20,507 nucleotides of DNA, from positions 1 to 20,507 of the forward strand of contig UQOX01000035.1 of the NCBI GenBank assembly GCA_900542765.1, in the 5' to 3' direction. The position numbers and the translations under genes are program-made. Under the pieces are notes generated by a model. It was not told the DNA's origin. It saw only the letters and a program-made list of their open reading frames with translations, and searched no databases. This DNA comes from an uncultured Porphyromonadaceae bacterium (GTDB taxonomy: Bacteria > Bacteroidota > Bacteroidia > Bacteroidales > UBA11471). The first letter of the stretch is position 1, and each line of letters starts with the position of its first letter. Shown here in pieces: positions 7,257 through 14,880 of this stretch.

Positions 7257-7276
7257 CAGCAAATGAAAATTGACCC

Positions 7277-8227
7277 ATGAACGTCGCCGAAATAATCAAG
7301 AACAGCACCCGCACCGCTTTCTCCTTCGAAGTACTCCCCCCGCTGAAAGGGAACAGCATCGACAAGGTTTTCGACACCATCGACGCGCTGCGCGAGTTCG
7401 ACCCCAAATACATCAACATTACCTCGCACCGCAGCGAGCTGGTCTACAAGGCAGCCGACAACGGCCTCTACCAACGCGTGTCGGAGAAGAGCCGGCCCGG
7501 CTCGGTAGCCGTGGCGGCCGCCATACAATACAAGTACCGCATTCCCGCCGTACCGCACCTGATATGCAGCGGATTTACCAAAAGCGAGACCGAATATGCG
7601 CTCATCGACCTCAACTTCCTGGGCATTACCGACCTGCTCATTCTTCGCGGCGACAAGGCCAAGCACGAAGCCCGTTTTACCCCGTCGCCCGACGGGCACG
7701 CCCATGCCATAGAGTTGCAACAACAGGTGAACCGCTTCAACGAGGGGTACTTTCTCGACGGGTCGCACATGGCCCTTGCCACCCCCTTCTCCTACGGGGT
7801 GGCCGGCTATCCCGAGAAGCACGATGAAGCCCCCAATCTCGAAACCGACCTGCGCCATCTCAAAGCCAAAGTCGATGCCGGTGCCTCGTATGTGGTGACA
7901 CAAATGTTCTTCGACAACCAAAAATACTTCGACTTTGTCAAGCGCTGCCGGGCCGAAGGCATCACGGTTCCCATCGTCCCGGGTCTGAAACCGATTACCT
8001 CGGCCAACCAACTGACGGTACTGCCCAAAGTGTTCCATGTCGACCTGCCCGAGCCTCTGGCAAAAGAGCTGGCCGCTTGCCGCGACGACGCGGCAGCCCG
8101 CGAAGTCGGCGTCGAATGGTGCATGGCACAAGCTCAGGAATTGAAGAACAGCGGCGTGCCGAGCATTCACTTCTACTCACTCATGGCCACTGAGAGCGTG
8201 CGCCGCGTGGCTCGCGCCGTGTATTAA
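7277..8227 (+). CDS. metF: 5,10-methylenetetrahydrofolate reductase
   Basis: A 316-residue protein that reduces 5,10-methylene-THF to 5-methyl-THF with FAD, supplying the methyl group for methionine synthesis in the cytoplasm. The N-terminus has TAFSFEVLPPLKGN, the family motif SFE-x-x-PP with catalytic Glu18. Further family signatures follow: YINITSH, IPAVPHLICSGFTKSE, ITDLLILRGDKAK (the conserved Leu-x-LRGD with the Asp that contacts FAD), a segment equivalent to A-YPE-H (VAGYPEKH), KVDAGASYVVTQMFFD, and VPIVPGLKPIT. The C-terminus ends GVPSIHFYSLM, the usual last strand. Length matches bacterial MetF. It starts with a short leader behind the -7 box at 7249 and is followed after 28 bp by holB on the same strand, so the two may be cotranscribed. 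Confidence 0.96.
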   Translation: MNVAEIIKNSTRTAFSFEVLPPLKGNSIDKVFDTIDALREFDPKYINITSHRSELVYKAADNGLYQRVSEKSRPGSVAVAAAIQYKYRIPAVPHLICSGFTKSETEYALIDLNFLGITDLLILRGDKAKHEARFTPSPDGHAHAIELQQQVNRFNEGYFLDGSHMALATPFSYGVAGYPEKHDEAPNLETDLRHLKAKVDAGASYVVTQMFFDNQKYFDFVKRCRAEGITVPIVPGLKPITSANQLTVLPKVFHVDLPEPLAKELAACRDDAAAREVGVEWCMAQAQELKNSGVPSIHFYSLMATESVRRVARAVY

Positions 8228-8255
8228 CCGTCCCGAAAACAATTCAACGCCAATC

Positions 8256-9395
8256 ATGTTTTTCAAAGACATTATCGGACAGGAAGAGGTAAAACGCCGC
8301 CTCATCGAAACGGTAAAGAGCGGACACATGGCCCATGCCCAGCTTTTTGCAGGGAGCGACGGTGCCGGCGCCCTGCCGCTCGCCCTGGCCTATGCCCGTT
8401 ACATACTCTGCACGCACCGCGGCGATGACGATGCCTGCGGCGAATGCCCCTCATGCCGGCAAATATCGTCGCTCATGCACCCCGACCTCCACTTCGTCTT
8501 CCCCATCGCCAACAAAAAACAGCGCAAAGAACCCGTGTGCGACGATTACATAGCCGAGTGGCGCGACTACCTGAAAACGACCGCCTACCCCTCGGCCGAC
8601 GGGTGGCAGCAATTTCTCGCCACGGGCAACAGCCAGCCGCTCATCTATGTGCACGAGGCTCGCGAAATCATACGCAAGCTGAGCTTGAAGAGCTTTGAGT
8701 CGGACTACAAAATCATGATTATCTGGCAAGCCCATCTCATGAACGACGCCTGCTCCAACGCCATTCTGAAACTTCTCGAAGAGCCCTTCGACAAGACCTT
8801 GTTCCTGCTCGTGAGCGACCGTCCCGAGAACATTCTCGAAACCATACGTTCCCGCACCCAGCGCACCCTCATACCCCCCCTGCCGACCGAAACCATCGCC
8901 ACAGCCCTGCAACAGGGCCAGGGTCTCGACGCCCAAACGGCCAATGCCGTGGCACACACCGCAACGGGGAGTTACCTCAAAGCCCTCGAAACGGTGCAGT
9001 TGAGCGAAGAACGCGAACACTTCTTCGAGCTCTTCGTCACCCTCATGCGCAAAGCCTATGCCCGCCAGGTAAAAGAGCTCAAAAAATGGAGCGAAGAGGT
9101 GGCCGCCCTGGGACGTGAAAGCGAAAAGCGGTTTATCGGCTACTGCCAGCAAATGATGCGCGAGAGCTTCATCTACAACCTGCATCGCCCCGAGCTCGAC
9201 TATGTGCGCCCCGAGGAAGAACAGTTCCTCTCCCGCTTCGCCCCGTTCATCAATGCCGCCAACATCGAGGAACTCTCCGAGTTGTTCCGACTGGCCGAAC
9301 GCGACATCGCCCAAAACGCCAACGGGAAAATCGTCTTCTTCGACGTAGCCGTGCAGGTCATCATACTCATACGCAAAGGCCAACCCTCGACCTGA
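8256..9395 (+). CDS. holB: DNA polymerase III delta' subunit
   Basis: A 379-residue AAA+ clamp-loader protein. It starts MFFKDIIGQEEVKRRL, the usual opening of delta'/gamma family members, then HAQLFAGSDGAGALPLA: the P-loop position has Ala39 where gamma has the catalytic Lys, as expected for delta', which does not hydrolyse ATP. A zinc module is present (C52, C61, C64, C67; CGECPSC). Later come MIIWQAHLMNDACSNAILKL-type Walker-B equivalent without the DE acids, LLEEPF, and SRTQ in the place of the SRC arginine-finger motif, so the Arg is kept and the Cys is not. The rest is the helical collar domain. It lies 28 bp after metF. In many Bacteroidales holB is followed by a PSP1-domain gene; here the tmRNA gene follows instead. 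Confidence 0.93.
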   Translation: MFFKDIIGQEEVKRRLIETVKSGHMAHAQLFAGSDGAGALPLALAYARYILCTHRGDDDACGECPSCRQISSLMHPDLHFVFPIANKKQRKEPVCDDYIAEWRDYLKTTAYPSADGWQQFLATGNSQPLIYVHEAREIIRKLSLKSFESDYKIMIIWQAHLMNDACSNAILKLLEEPFDKTLFLLVSDRPENILETIRSRTQRTLIPPLPTETIATALQQGQGLDAQTANAVAHTATGSYLKALETVQLSEEREHFFELFVTLMRKAYARQVKELKKWSEEVAALGRESEKRFIGYCQQMMRESFIYNLHRPELDYVRPEEEQFLSRFAPFINAANIEELSELFRLAERDIAQNANGKIVFFDVAVQVIILIRKGQPST

Positions 9396-9500
9396 GACGC
9401 ATAACCTGCAAAGGACGACCGACCCGAAAAGCAAGAGAAATAAATCGGGGGAGGCGCATTATTTTTCGGAAGAAAGCATGCGGTTTCGCCCGGAATTTGC

Positions 9501-9508
9501 TAACTTTG
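9501..9508 (+). promoter_or_regulatory. Candidate ssrA promoter (-7 box)
   Basis: TAACTTTG matches TAnnTTTG exactly. A good -33 TTTG at the proper spacing is not visible. Transcription would begin about 60 nt before the mature tmRNA 5' end, leaving a leader with a small GGGG-AGCG-CCCC hairpin (around 9528-9540) to be removed by RNase P. Confidence 0.5.
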
Positions 9509-9576
9509 CCGTCCGGTTCGGAAAAAGGGGAGCGCCCCACCACCCGACCCGACACATACCACGATACACTCACAAT

Positions 9577-9974
9577 GGGGGTGACCGGTTTTGACAGCGG
9601 GCAGAAAGGGTATGTAAGCATGCAGAGCTTCGTTGCCTGGCTCTATAATCTCAGACATCAAAAATTTAACTGGCGAAAACAATTACGCTCTCGCTGCTTA
9701 ATCGAAGTACAGTAGATTAGCTTTATTCCGGCAACAGTTGCCGGAACGAGACATCACCCGGTTGCTGTGGTTCCGAAGCGTTCCGAACAGGTGGTGCAAG
9801 AATATCGGAAATAGCGGAAGTCCCGCCCCGGGACGACCGTGAAATCTTAGGGGCTAAGGTGCACATTGGTAGCTCCGGTCTTGTGTGTGCCCGACAACCG
9901 AAGCGGAGATAAGCATGTAGAAAGCATATTGTTTCCTCGTTTGGACGAGAGTTCGAATCTCTCCACCTCCACCA
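9577..9974 (+). ncRNA. ssrA: Transfer-messenger RNA (tmRNA)
   Basis: About 398 nt. The 5' end GGGGGTGACC pairs with the 3' end (CACCTCC, then A and CCA, encoded to 9974) to form the acceptor stem. GGTTTTGACAGC after it is the universal tmRNA 5' signature. The T-arm GAGAGTTCGAATCTCTC lies just before the 3' end. The tag reading frame runs 9672-9701 and encodes GENNYALAA followed by TAA, closely matching known Bacteroidales tags. tmRNA rescues ribosomes stalled on broken mRNAs and marks the products for proteolysis. The region after the tag contains the GC-rich paired elements expected for pseudoknots (for example 9727-9745). Not split into two pieces; standard one-piece form. Confidence 0.97.
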
Positions 9975-9977
9975 CAT

Positions 9978-10015
9978 GACAGCGGCATGGAAATTGAAAT
10001 TTCCATGCCGCTGTC
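9978..10015. terminator. Long hairpin between convergent ssrA and araC-type gene
   Basis: GACAGCGGCATGGAAATT (9978-9995) pairs perfectly with 9998-10015, an 18-bp arm pair across two bases (in practice 16 pairs with a small loop). It starts 3 nt after the tmRNA CCA end and lies 3 nt after the stop of the minus-strand regulator. The downstream sequence on either strand is not U-rich (GTCTTAT on plus), so it may act as a bidirectional terminator or as a 3'-processing and stability element. Confidence 0.6.
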
Positions 10016-10018
10016 GTC

Positions 10019-10996
10019 TTATCGTCGCCCGGTTCCGCCCGTCCCCAAACCATCAGCCGGAAAGCCGGGACTACCCCCTCCACGTCGGTAGGCTTGGGGC
10101 GACATGCCGGCGTGTTCCTTGAAATATTTTCCGAAAAAACTCTGACACGAGAAATGCAGGTAATCGCCGATTTCCTGCACCGTCATGGTCGTATTGACCA
10201 AGCACCGCTTGGCCTCCAGAATGACAAATTCGGCAATGATGTCGCGGGCATATTTCCCGCTGGATTCATAGACGACCGTGGAGAGGTACTTGGGGGTAAG
10301 GCACATCTTGTCGGCATAATACGATACCTTGCGGTGCAACTTGTAATTATCCGACACCAGCTGCGTAAAACGCATCAACAACTCATCACGCCTCGAAACG
10401 GCCAATGTCTTGTGCACATCTTCGTCGAGGGTCAAATCGGAATACAACTGATAAAACAAAATCTGCAAATAGTTGCTGACCATGGCATCCCGGTAGGCCA
10501 GTGCTTCATCACCGAGCGCCTCGCGCATGAGCTTATAAAGCGTGAAAACGACCTGGGAAGTTTTTTCTTTCATGCGAAAAGAGCGGCTCGTATTGATTTT
10601 TTTCATAAAAGACATCAACAACATGACATTGCTCAAGCCTTGTATCAACGACTCGGCATAACGACAAATAATGACAAACCAATGTGCATCTTTCGATGCA
10701 TCGAGCGGCTTGAAATAGTCGCCTTCGATCATGCAACACACGTCATGCGCCGCCAAGTCATAACACCGCCCGTTTAGCTCCAATTTCAGACTCCCGGCCA
10801 AGACGCACGCAAACTGCGCTTTGTATTGACATCTCAGGCTATCGATATCCTGCTCCTGCATGAGCAACTCCCTTATTTCCTGATAATCATAATCGCCAAA
10901 CTCCAACAACGCCACATCACCGTTTTTGCTGATCAACCGCTTATCGATATTGTTGACTATATCAGCAAAAGTTACATTGTAAATTTTCTTATCCAT
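10019..10996 (-). CDS. AraC-family transcriptional regulator
   Basis: I start the gene at ATG 10996 (MDKKIYNVTF), 325 residues; ATG 11008 (MRRV) is an alternative. The frame continues upstream through the cyd terminator and antisense of cydB, which cannot be coding. Residues 1-150 look like a cupin-type sensor domain (DVALLEFGDYDY, CVLAGSLKLELNGR, a typical turn in such domains). The C-terminal part has the paired helix-turn-helix of AraC proteins: VSYYADKMCLTPKYLSTVVYESSG with the first helix-turn-helix, and TVQEIGDYLHFSCQSFFGKYFKEHAGMSPQAYR with the second, matching F-s-q-F-y-r-x-FK-x-x-G-x-s-P-x-x-yR. A Gly/Pro-rich tail of about 20 residues follows the domain. The inducer and targets are not visible; it lies downstream of cydAB but behind that operon's terminator. 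Confidence 0.88.
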   Translation of the reverse strand: MDKKIYNVTFADIVNNIDKRLISKNGDVALLEFGDYDYQEIRELLMQEQDIDSLRCQYKAQFACVLAGSLKLELNGRCYDLAAHDVCCMIEGDYFKPLDASKDAHWFVIICRYAESLIQGLSNVMLLMSFMKKINTSRSFRMKEKTSQVVFTLYKLMREALGDEALAYRDAMVSNYLQILFYQLYSDLTLDEDVHKTLAVSRRDELLMRFTQLVSDNYKLHRKVSYYADKMCLTPKYLSTVVYESSGKYARDIIAEFVILEAKRCLVNTTMTVQEIGDYLHFSCQSFFGKYFKEHAGMSPQAYRRGGGSPGFPADGLGTGGTGRR

Positions 10997-11016
10997 AACT
11001 CGTCGCATTACAGACA

Positions 11017-11024
11017 CAAAAATA
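11017..11024 (-). promoter_or_regulatory. Candidate promoter of the AraC-type gene (-7 box)
   Basis: The minus strand reads TATTTTTG, matching TAnnTTTG, about 20 nt upstream of the start codon. It directly follows the T-tract of the cyd terminator. A proper -33 element is not seen because the terminator stem occupies that place. Confidence 0.38.
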
Positions 11025-11027
11025 TAC

Positions 11028-11062
11028 AAAAAGTCCTGTCGCTTCTCTTCGACAAGACTTTT
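11028..11062 (-). terminator. Terminator of the cyd operon
   Basis: On the minus strand AAAAGTCTTGTCG (11062-11050), loop of 8, CGACAGGACTTTT (11041-11029): 13 pairs including one G-U, followed by another T and GTATATTTTTG. The wobble exists only on the minus strand, the direction of cydAB, whose last gene ends 48 nt upstream. Confidence 0.75.
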
Positions 11063-11109
11063 CGTATAAAAATCACTCCTTTTGTCCCAACAAAAAAAAG
11101 ATAAGACAA

Positions 11110-12264
11110 TCAATAGATATGGTCTTCGCGTCTTATCTCTTCGGCGGTAATGGACCGGCGGTCCATCGCCCGCCATGCCCAAAAGATATAGGTCAGGACC
11201 ACGGGCAAGAGCAATGACACCACGCTCATGACTTCCAAGGTGAAGAGGCTCGACGAGCTGTTGTAAATCGTCAGCGAGCTTTGCATGTCGGCCGACGAAG
11301 GATAATAAGGCGTATTGTTGTATCCGGCCATGAAAAAGAGGCTCAGCACCACCGACACGGTACCCGCCCCGCCATACCAGATACCACAGGTCCGGCGCGT
11401 CCCCAAAACCGTCCGCACAATGGCATAAAGCACGGCCGCCACCCCGAGCAGGAAGAGCGCCATCACCCACGGCATCTCGACGAGATTATAGAAATATTTG
11501 TAGGGCCGCACCGAGACCTCACCCGTGAGCGGGTCGAACTGGTAACCGTCGGCACAGAGGGTCACCCCCACGAAAAGGAGGAACAGTGCGACAAAAGGCA
11601 CGGCATTGCGCAACAAGCTGCGATGCACGCGCGCACGAATCGCCTCATTGTCGATGTTGTTGACGAAATAGAGCAACGCCAGCACCCGCGCCAGGAAAAA
11701 GAGCGTGATGCCCAGCAGCAGATTGCGCCAGTCGGCCACCGCTTCGAGGCCGTGCCACGGATTCTGCCACGTCGAAATCACGGGCATCGAAAGGTCGTCG
11801 TAGAGGTTGGCCTTGTCGACCCGGAAATCGGCTCCGGTAAAAAACGTCCCCACGGCAACGCCCAGCAGGGTCACCCCCACCACCCCGTTGATGAGCAAGA
11901 AGGTGTCATAGACGCCCTTGCCGAGAAAGTTCCCTTGTTTCGAACGGTATTCATACGAGACCGCCTGTATGATGAAGCTGAACAAGATGGTCATCCACAG
12001 CCAATAAGCCCCGCCGAAACTGGTGGAATAGAAGAGCGGGAACGAGGCAAAGAAGGCTCCGCCAAAAACGACCAGCGTGGTAAAGGTGTATTCCCATTTT
12101 CGCCCCAAGGAGTTGACGAGCATCGAGCGCTCCACCTCATTTTTGGCCAGTGTGGCAAGGAGCGTCTGCCCGCCTTGCACAAAAAGGAGGAACACCAGCA
12201 ACGCGCCCAAGAGCGAGATGAGAAACCACCAGTAGTGTTGATAAAAAAATTCGTTCAGTTCCAT
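11110..12264 (-). CDS. cydB: Cytochrome bd ubiquinol/menaquinol oxidase subunit II
   Basis: A 384-residue integral membrane protein with about eight to nine transmembrane segments (for example WWFLISLLGALLVFLLF near residues 12-28 and VALFLLFVGVTL around 225). The signature region near the N-terminus, YWWFLISLLGALLVFL followed by VQGGQTLL, is the CydB equivalent of the conserved segment G-Q-x-L. The quinol oxidase bd reduces O2 to water with high affinity, and CydB stabilises the haem-bearing CydA. The gene begins 6 bp after cydA and ends ahead of the operon terminator. The C-terminal EEIRREDHIY is cytoplasmic. Length is near the family norm (340-390). Bacteroidota use menaquinol as electron donor; that is known of the group and not shown here. 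Confidence 0.94.
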   Translation of the reverse strand: MELNEFFYQHYWWFLISLLGALLVFLLFVQGGQTLLATLAKNEVERSMLVNSLGRKWEYTFTTLVVFGGAFFASFPLFYSTSFGGAYWLWMTILFSFIIQAVSYEYRSKQGNFLGKGVYDTFLLINGVVGVTLLGVAVGTFFTGADFRVDKANLYDDLSMPVISTWQNPWHGLEAVADWRNLLLGITLFFLARVLALLYFVNNIDNEAIRARVHRSLLRNAVPFVALFLLFVGVTLCADGYQFDPLTGEVSVRPYKYFYNLVEMPWVMALFLLGVAAVLYAIVRTVLGTRRTCGIWYGGAGTVSVVLSLFFMAGYNNTPYYPSSADMQSSLTIYNSSSSLFTLEVMSVVSLLLPVVLTYIFWAWRAMDRRSITAEEIRREDHIY

Positions 12265-12270
12265 AGTCGG

Positions 12271-13827
12271 TTATTTTTTGTCGGTTCCTTTTTTGATTTG
12301 TTTCAACATAATCCCCACCTCGGCAATGAGCAATACGGTGAAAATGGCGGCAAAGAGCCAGAAGGTAGTCTGCACGGCGGCCTGTTCGATGCGCGACACC
12401 GCCGCGAAAGTGGGCATGATGTCCTGTATGACCCACGGCTGGCGACCCATCTCGGCCACGACCCACCCCGATTCGAGGCAGAGGTAACCCAGCGGCAGAG
12501 AGAACAGGCATATCCACAGCAACCACGCACTGGTGGCGAACCGCTGCCGGTAAGAGAGTACCAGCACGACGATGAACAACAGCAGGAAATATCCGCCCAG
12601 CAGCACCATGATGTGGAACGAGTAAAAGACCAACGGCACATAGGGTACCAACTGCGAGAGGTCGGTTACATACCCGTAACCGAAATAGGGATAGTTCTCT
12701 TGCAACAGCCTGCTTGCCGCGGCCGCCGCAGGCACGTCACCCGCCTTACGGGCCGCCCGGTAATCGGCCAAAGCCTGTATGGCCGCCCGGCCACGGGCGA
12801 TGCGTTCCTCGGCCGAGAGTGCCACGGCGGTATCGCCGTCGACCGTGACCTCATCATATCCGCCCGCCATGATGTCGGCAATACCGGGCACATAGCCGTC
12901 GAGATGGCGGGTGGCAAGAATCGACAGCAGCCTGGGTATCTCCACCTTGAAGAGGAAAGGGTCGACATCATCGTCGTAAGCCTTCTTCTCGGGATTGAGC
13001 ACCCCCACGGCAATGAGCCCCTGCCCGTGGCTGCCTTCGTAGAGCCCCTCCATGGCCGCCAGTTTCATGGGCTGCGCCCTCCCGGCCCAATAGGCCGAAC
13101 CGTCGCCCGTATACAGCACCAGCACGATACCGGCGATACCTACCCAACCGGCGACTTTCACACTATTGCATGCCAAGAAAGTTTCGCGTTTTTTGAGCAG
13201 ATACCACGATGAAATCGAGAGGACGAATATCGCGCCAAGCACCCAACCGGCCGAAACCGAATGCAGGAACTTGTTGATGGCGACAGGCGAAAAGACCAGG
13301 GCCCAGAAATCGACCATCTCGTTGCGCACGCTGTCGGGATTGAATTGCATGCCCGTAGGGTATTGCATCCAGGCATTGGCCACCAAAATCCACAGCGCCG
13401 ACAGCGCCGCGCCAATAGCCGTGAGCCAGGTGGCGGCCAGGTGCATACGGGGGCTCACCTTGTTCCAGCCAAAGAACATGATGGCCACGAAAGTCGCCTC
13501 CATGAAGAAGGCCATGATGCCTTCGATAGCCAGCGGGGCGCCGAAAATGTCGCCCACGAACCAACTGTAATTGGACCAGTTGGTGCCGAACTGAAATTCG
13601 AGAATGATGCCGGTGGCAATGCCCAAGGCAAAATTCACGCCAAAAAGGTTCATCCAGTATTGGGTAATCTGTTTCCAACGCTCGTCCCGGGTACGATAAT
13701 AGATAGTCTCCATGCAGGAGACAATGAGCCCGAGGCCCAACGTCAGCGGGACAAACAACCAATGATACAGGGCCGTGAGCGCAAACTGCGCCCGCGACCA
13801 GTCGACAAGTGAATATAAATCGCTCAT
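12271..13827 (-). CDS. cydA: Cytochrome bd menaquinol oxidase subunit I
   Basis: The start is ATG 13827 (MSDLYSLVDWSRAQFALT), giving 518 residues; the longer open frame to 14058 runs through the preceding gene. Haem ligands are present: His22 (LYHWLFVPLTLG), His189 (NKFLHSVSAGW) and Met407 (FHIMVLLGG), equivalent to E. coli His19, His186 and Met393. The channel acids Glu102 and Glu110 are in AIEGIMAFFMEATF. The Q-loop shows GDGSAYWAGRAQPMKLAAME with the Lys and Glu that bind quinol. GWVVAEMGRQPW is the usual late signature. E. coli has Arg391 in FRIM; here the corresponding residue is His405. It is the middle gene of DUF4492-cydA-cydB and lets the cell respire at nanomolar oxygen. Confidence 0.96.
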   Translation of the reverse strand: MSDLYSLVDWSRAQFALTALYHWLFVPLTLGLGLIVSCMETIYYRTRDERWKQITQYWMNLFGVNFALGIATGIILEFQFGTNWSNYSWFVGDIFGAPLAIEGIMAFFMEATFVAIMFFGWNKVSPRMHLAATWLTAIGAALSALWILVANAWMQYPTGMQFNPDSVRNEMVDFWALVFSPVAINKFLHSVSAGWVLGAIFVLSISSWYLLKKRETFLACNSVKVAGWVGIAGIVLVLYTGDGSAYWAGRAQPMKLAAMEGLYEGSHGQGLIAVGVLNPEKKAYDDDVDPFLFKVEIPRLLSILATRHLDGYVPGIADIMAGGYDEVTVDGDTAVALSAEERIARGRAAIQALADYRAARKAGDVPAAAAASRLLQENYPYFGYGYVTDLSQLVPYVPLVFYSFHIMVLLGGYFLLLFIVVLVLSYRQRFATSAWLLWICLFSLPLGYLCLESGWVVAEMGRQPWVIQDIMPTFAAVSRIEQAAVQTTFWLFAAIFTVLLIAEVGIMLKQIKKGTDKK

Positions 13828-13853
13828 AATATCAAAAAAAAGATAGGTTTGGA

Positions 13854-14090
13854 TTAATGGGTATCGGTCAATTCCATCGAAACCCGTTCGGCTCTTTCGC
13901 CGTCGGTTCCGTAACGCGTCTGCAACAGGTCGGGAAAGAAAAACAGTTTCAACACCACGAAAAAGACAAACAATTTGAGGAGTATGATTATCCACAAGGT
14001 CTTTCCCAACGTCATTTCTCTGAAACCGTCGTAATAGAAATAAAAAATTTTCAGCCAAAGGTTCTTGCCTCTTAATCTTTCGGTGGACAT
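13854..14090 (-). CDS. DUF4492 small membrane protein, cyd-operon partner
   Basis: ATG at 14090 (MSTERLRGKNLWLKIF) gives 78 residues; the open frame extends to 14135 but the added residues are not of this family. A core FYYDGFREMTLGKTLWIIIL is the DUF4492 signature, followed by one hydrophobic membrane segment (LWIIILLKLFVFFVVLKLFF) and a short charged tail. DUF4492 proteins are small single-span proteins found in Bacteroidota immediately before cydA, as here (26 bp gap). A role as accessory subunit or assembly factor of cytochrome bd, like the small CydX/CydS subunits of other bacteria, is an attractive inference but has no direct support in the sequence. Confidence 0.85.
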   Translation of the reverse strand: MSTERLRGKNLWLKIFYFYYDGFREMTLGKTLWIIILLKLFVFFVVLKLFFFPDLLQTRYGTDGERAERVSMELTDTH

Positions 14091-14135
14091 GGTCGGGGGG
14101 ATTATCGCTTCACAAGAAACCGCAAACAGCGACAA

Positions 14136-14161
14136 GTCGGCCTGCCAAGAGACAAGCCGAC
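14136..14161 (-). terminator. Possible hairpin after the thioferritin gene
   Basis: GTCGGC (14136-14141) pairs with GCCGAC (14156-14161) with additional pairing in the loop (TG/CA). It lies 40 nt past the stop of the minus-strand ferritin-like gene. The following minus-strand bases are TTGTCGCTGTTTGC, only moderately T-rich, so termination efficiency is doubtful. The cyd operon promoter must also lie between 14091 and 14200, but I see no consensus box. Confidence 0.35.
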
Positions 14162-14200
14162 CGGTTCGCGACGTTTTTCACGCACATTTTGCGACAGGAC

Positions 14201-14713
14201 TCACACGGGTATGGCCACCAGCGACTCACGGAACACGCGTATGTCGTCGAGCCACGATTCCAGGTCGGTCTCGTGTTCGACCTCATCGGCCAGAATCTGA
14301 GTGGCCAGGGAGAAGGTGGTGAAATCTTTTCCGTCGGTGAGCTGAGCCAACTTTTCATACCGGTGAATGGCACAGCGTTCCGAGGAGAGGTTTTGTTTGA
14401 GAATCGACTCGACATAGGCGTCGACCGGCGCCTCGTATTTGCACTTCGACAAGTGGGGCCAGTCTTCGGGCGAGAGCACCGGCGTGCCGCCCAACTCGAT
14501 GATGCGCCGCACCAGCATCTCGGCATGATGCAGCTCCTCGTCGGCATGCTTGTAGAGCTCCTTTTCGATGTCGCCGTGCATGGGGCCGCTCATCACCCGG
14601 GCACCAATCCAGTACTGGTAATAGGCCAACCACTCTTCGGAGAGGGCCTGATTGAGCGTCTCGACCAACTTTTTCACTTCCAAATCGACAATTTCAATCG
14701 CTTTCTTTCCCAT
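14201..14713 (-). CDS. Ferritin-like DPS-like protein (thioferritin)
   Basis: A 170-residue four-helix-bundle protein. Metal-ligand candidates follow the ferritin pattern: Glu27 (LSEEWLAYYQYW), Glu60 and His63 (ADEELHHAEML), Glu112 and Glu144/His147 (ADEVEHETDLE). Cys91 and Cys114 (C-x22-C, in SKCKYEAP and SSERCAIHRYE) match the cysteine pair of DPS-like thioferritins, of which the Bacteroides fragilis protein is a known example. Such proteins oxidise Fe(II) with hydrogen peroxide and store the iron, protecting DNA. The gene is monocistronic, beside the cyd operon on the same strand. It could be annotated as bacterioferritin, but the Cys pair and length favour DPSL. No clean promoter was found upstream. 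Confidence 0.85.
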   Translation of the reverse strand: MGKKAIEIVDLEVKKLVETLNQALSEEWLAYYQYWIGARVMSGPMHGDIEKELYKHADEELHHAEMLVRRIIELGGTPVLSPEDWPHLSKCKYEAPVDAYVESILKQNLSSERCAIHRYEKLAQLTDGKDFTTFSLATQILADEVEHETDLESWLDDIRVFRESLVAIPV

Positions 14714-14880
14714 AGTTTTATATTTTGACTTTGCTATACCGTAAACAACAACGCAAGCTCAAAAAATGTTTCTGGACAAAAGGCAAAAATCGTTTTCGGA
14801 ATATTTGGAAAAGCCGGCGACTATTCGTATCTTGTTGGATATCCATAAGTTATATGCAAATAAATTAGCAGATTACAAAA

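Larger units (their letters stand above)
6435..7276. other. Long intergenic region between the divergent fimbrial and metF units
   Basis: About 840 bp with no convincing protein gene on either strand; the frames present have no conserved motif and poor composition. AT-rich sequence occupies 6600-6760, including a small palindrome at 6731-6747 (TGAAAAT-AAA-ATTTTCA). From 6770 to 7160 the base composition becomes mixed, with C/G-rich patches. Signals that can be named are listed separately: the fimbrial -7 candidate, a candidate sRNA with promoter and terminator, inverted repeats at 7144-7165 (CGACGG/CCGTCG) and 7168-7212, and the metF promoter. Confidence 0.6.

Noticed and set aside
6975..7262. 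Short open frames on both strands before metF
   Set aside because: Compositionally odd translations, no ribosome-site or motif evidence, and overlap with hairpins and the metF promoter.
7229..9434. Minus-strand open frames of over 300 codons opposite metF and holB
   Set aside because: Shadows of two firmly identified genes.
10997..11470. Long N-terminal extension of the AraC-type regulator
   Set aside because: It would run through the cyd terminator and antisense of cydB; the extension is low-complexity and lacks a domain, so the start at 10996 is preferred.
11281..13212. 643-codon plus-strand open frame opposite cydAB
   Set aside because: It is antisense to strongly supported cydA/cydB with all haem ligands; its translation is rich in H, R, E and Q without any domain, a usual shadow of GC-rich genes.
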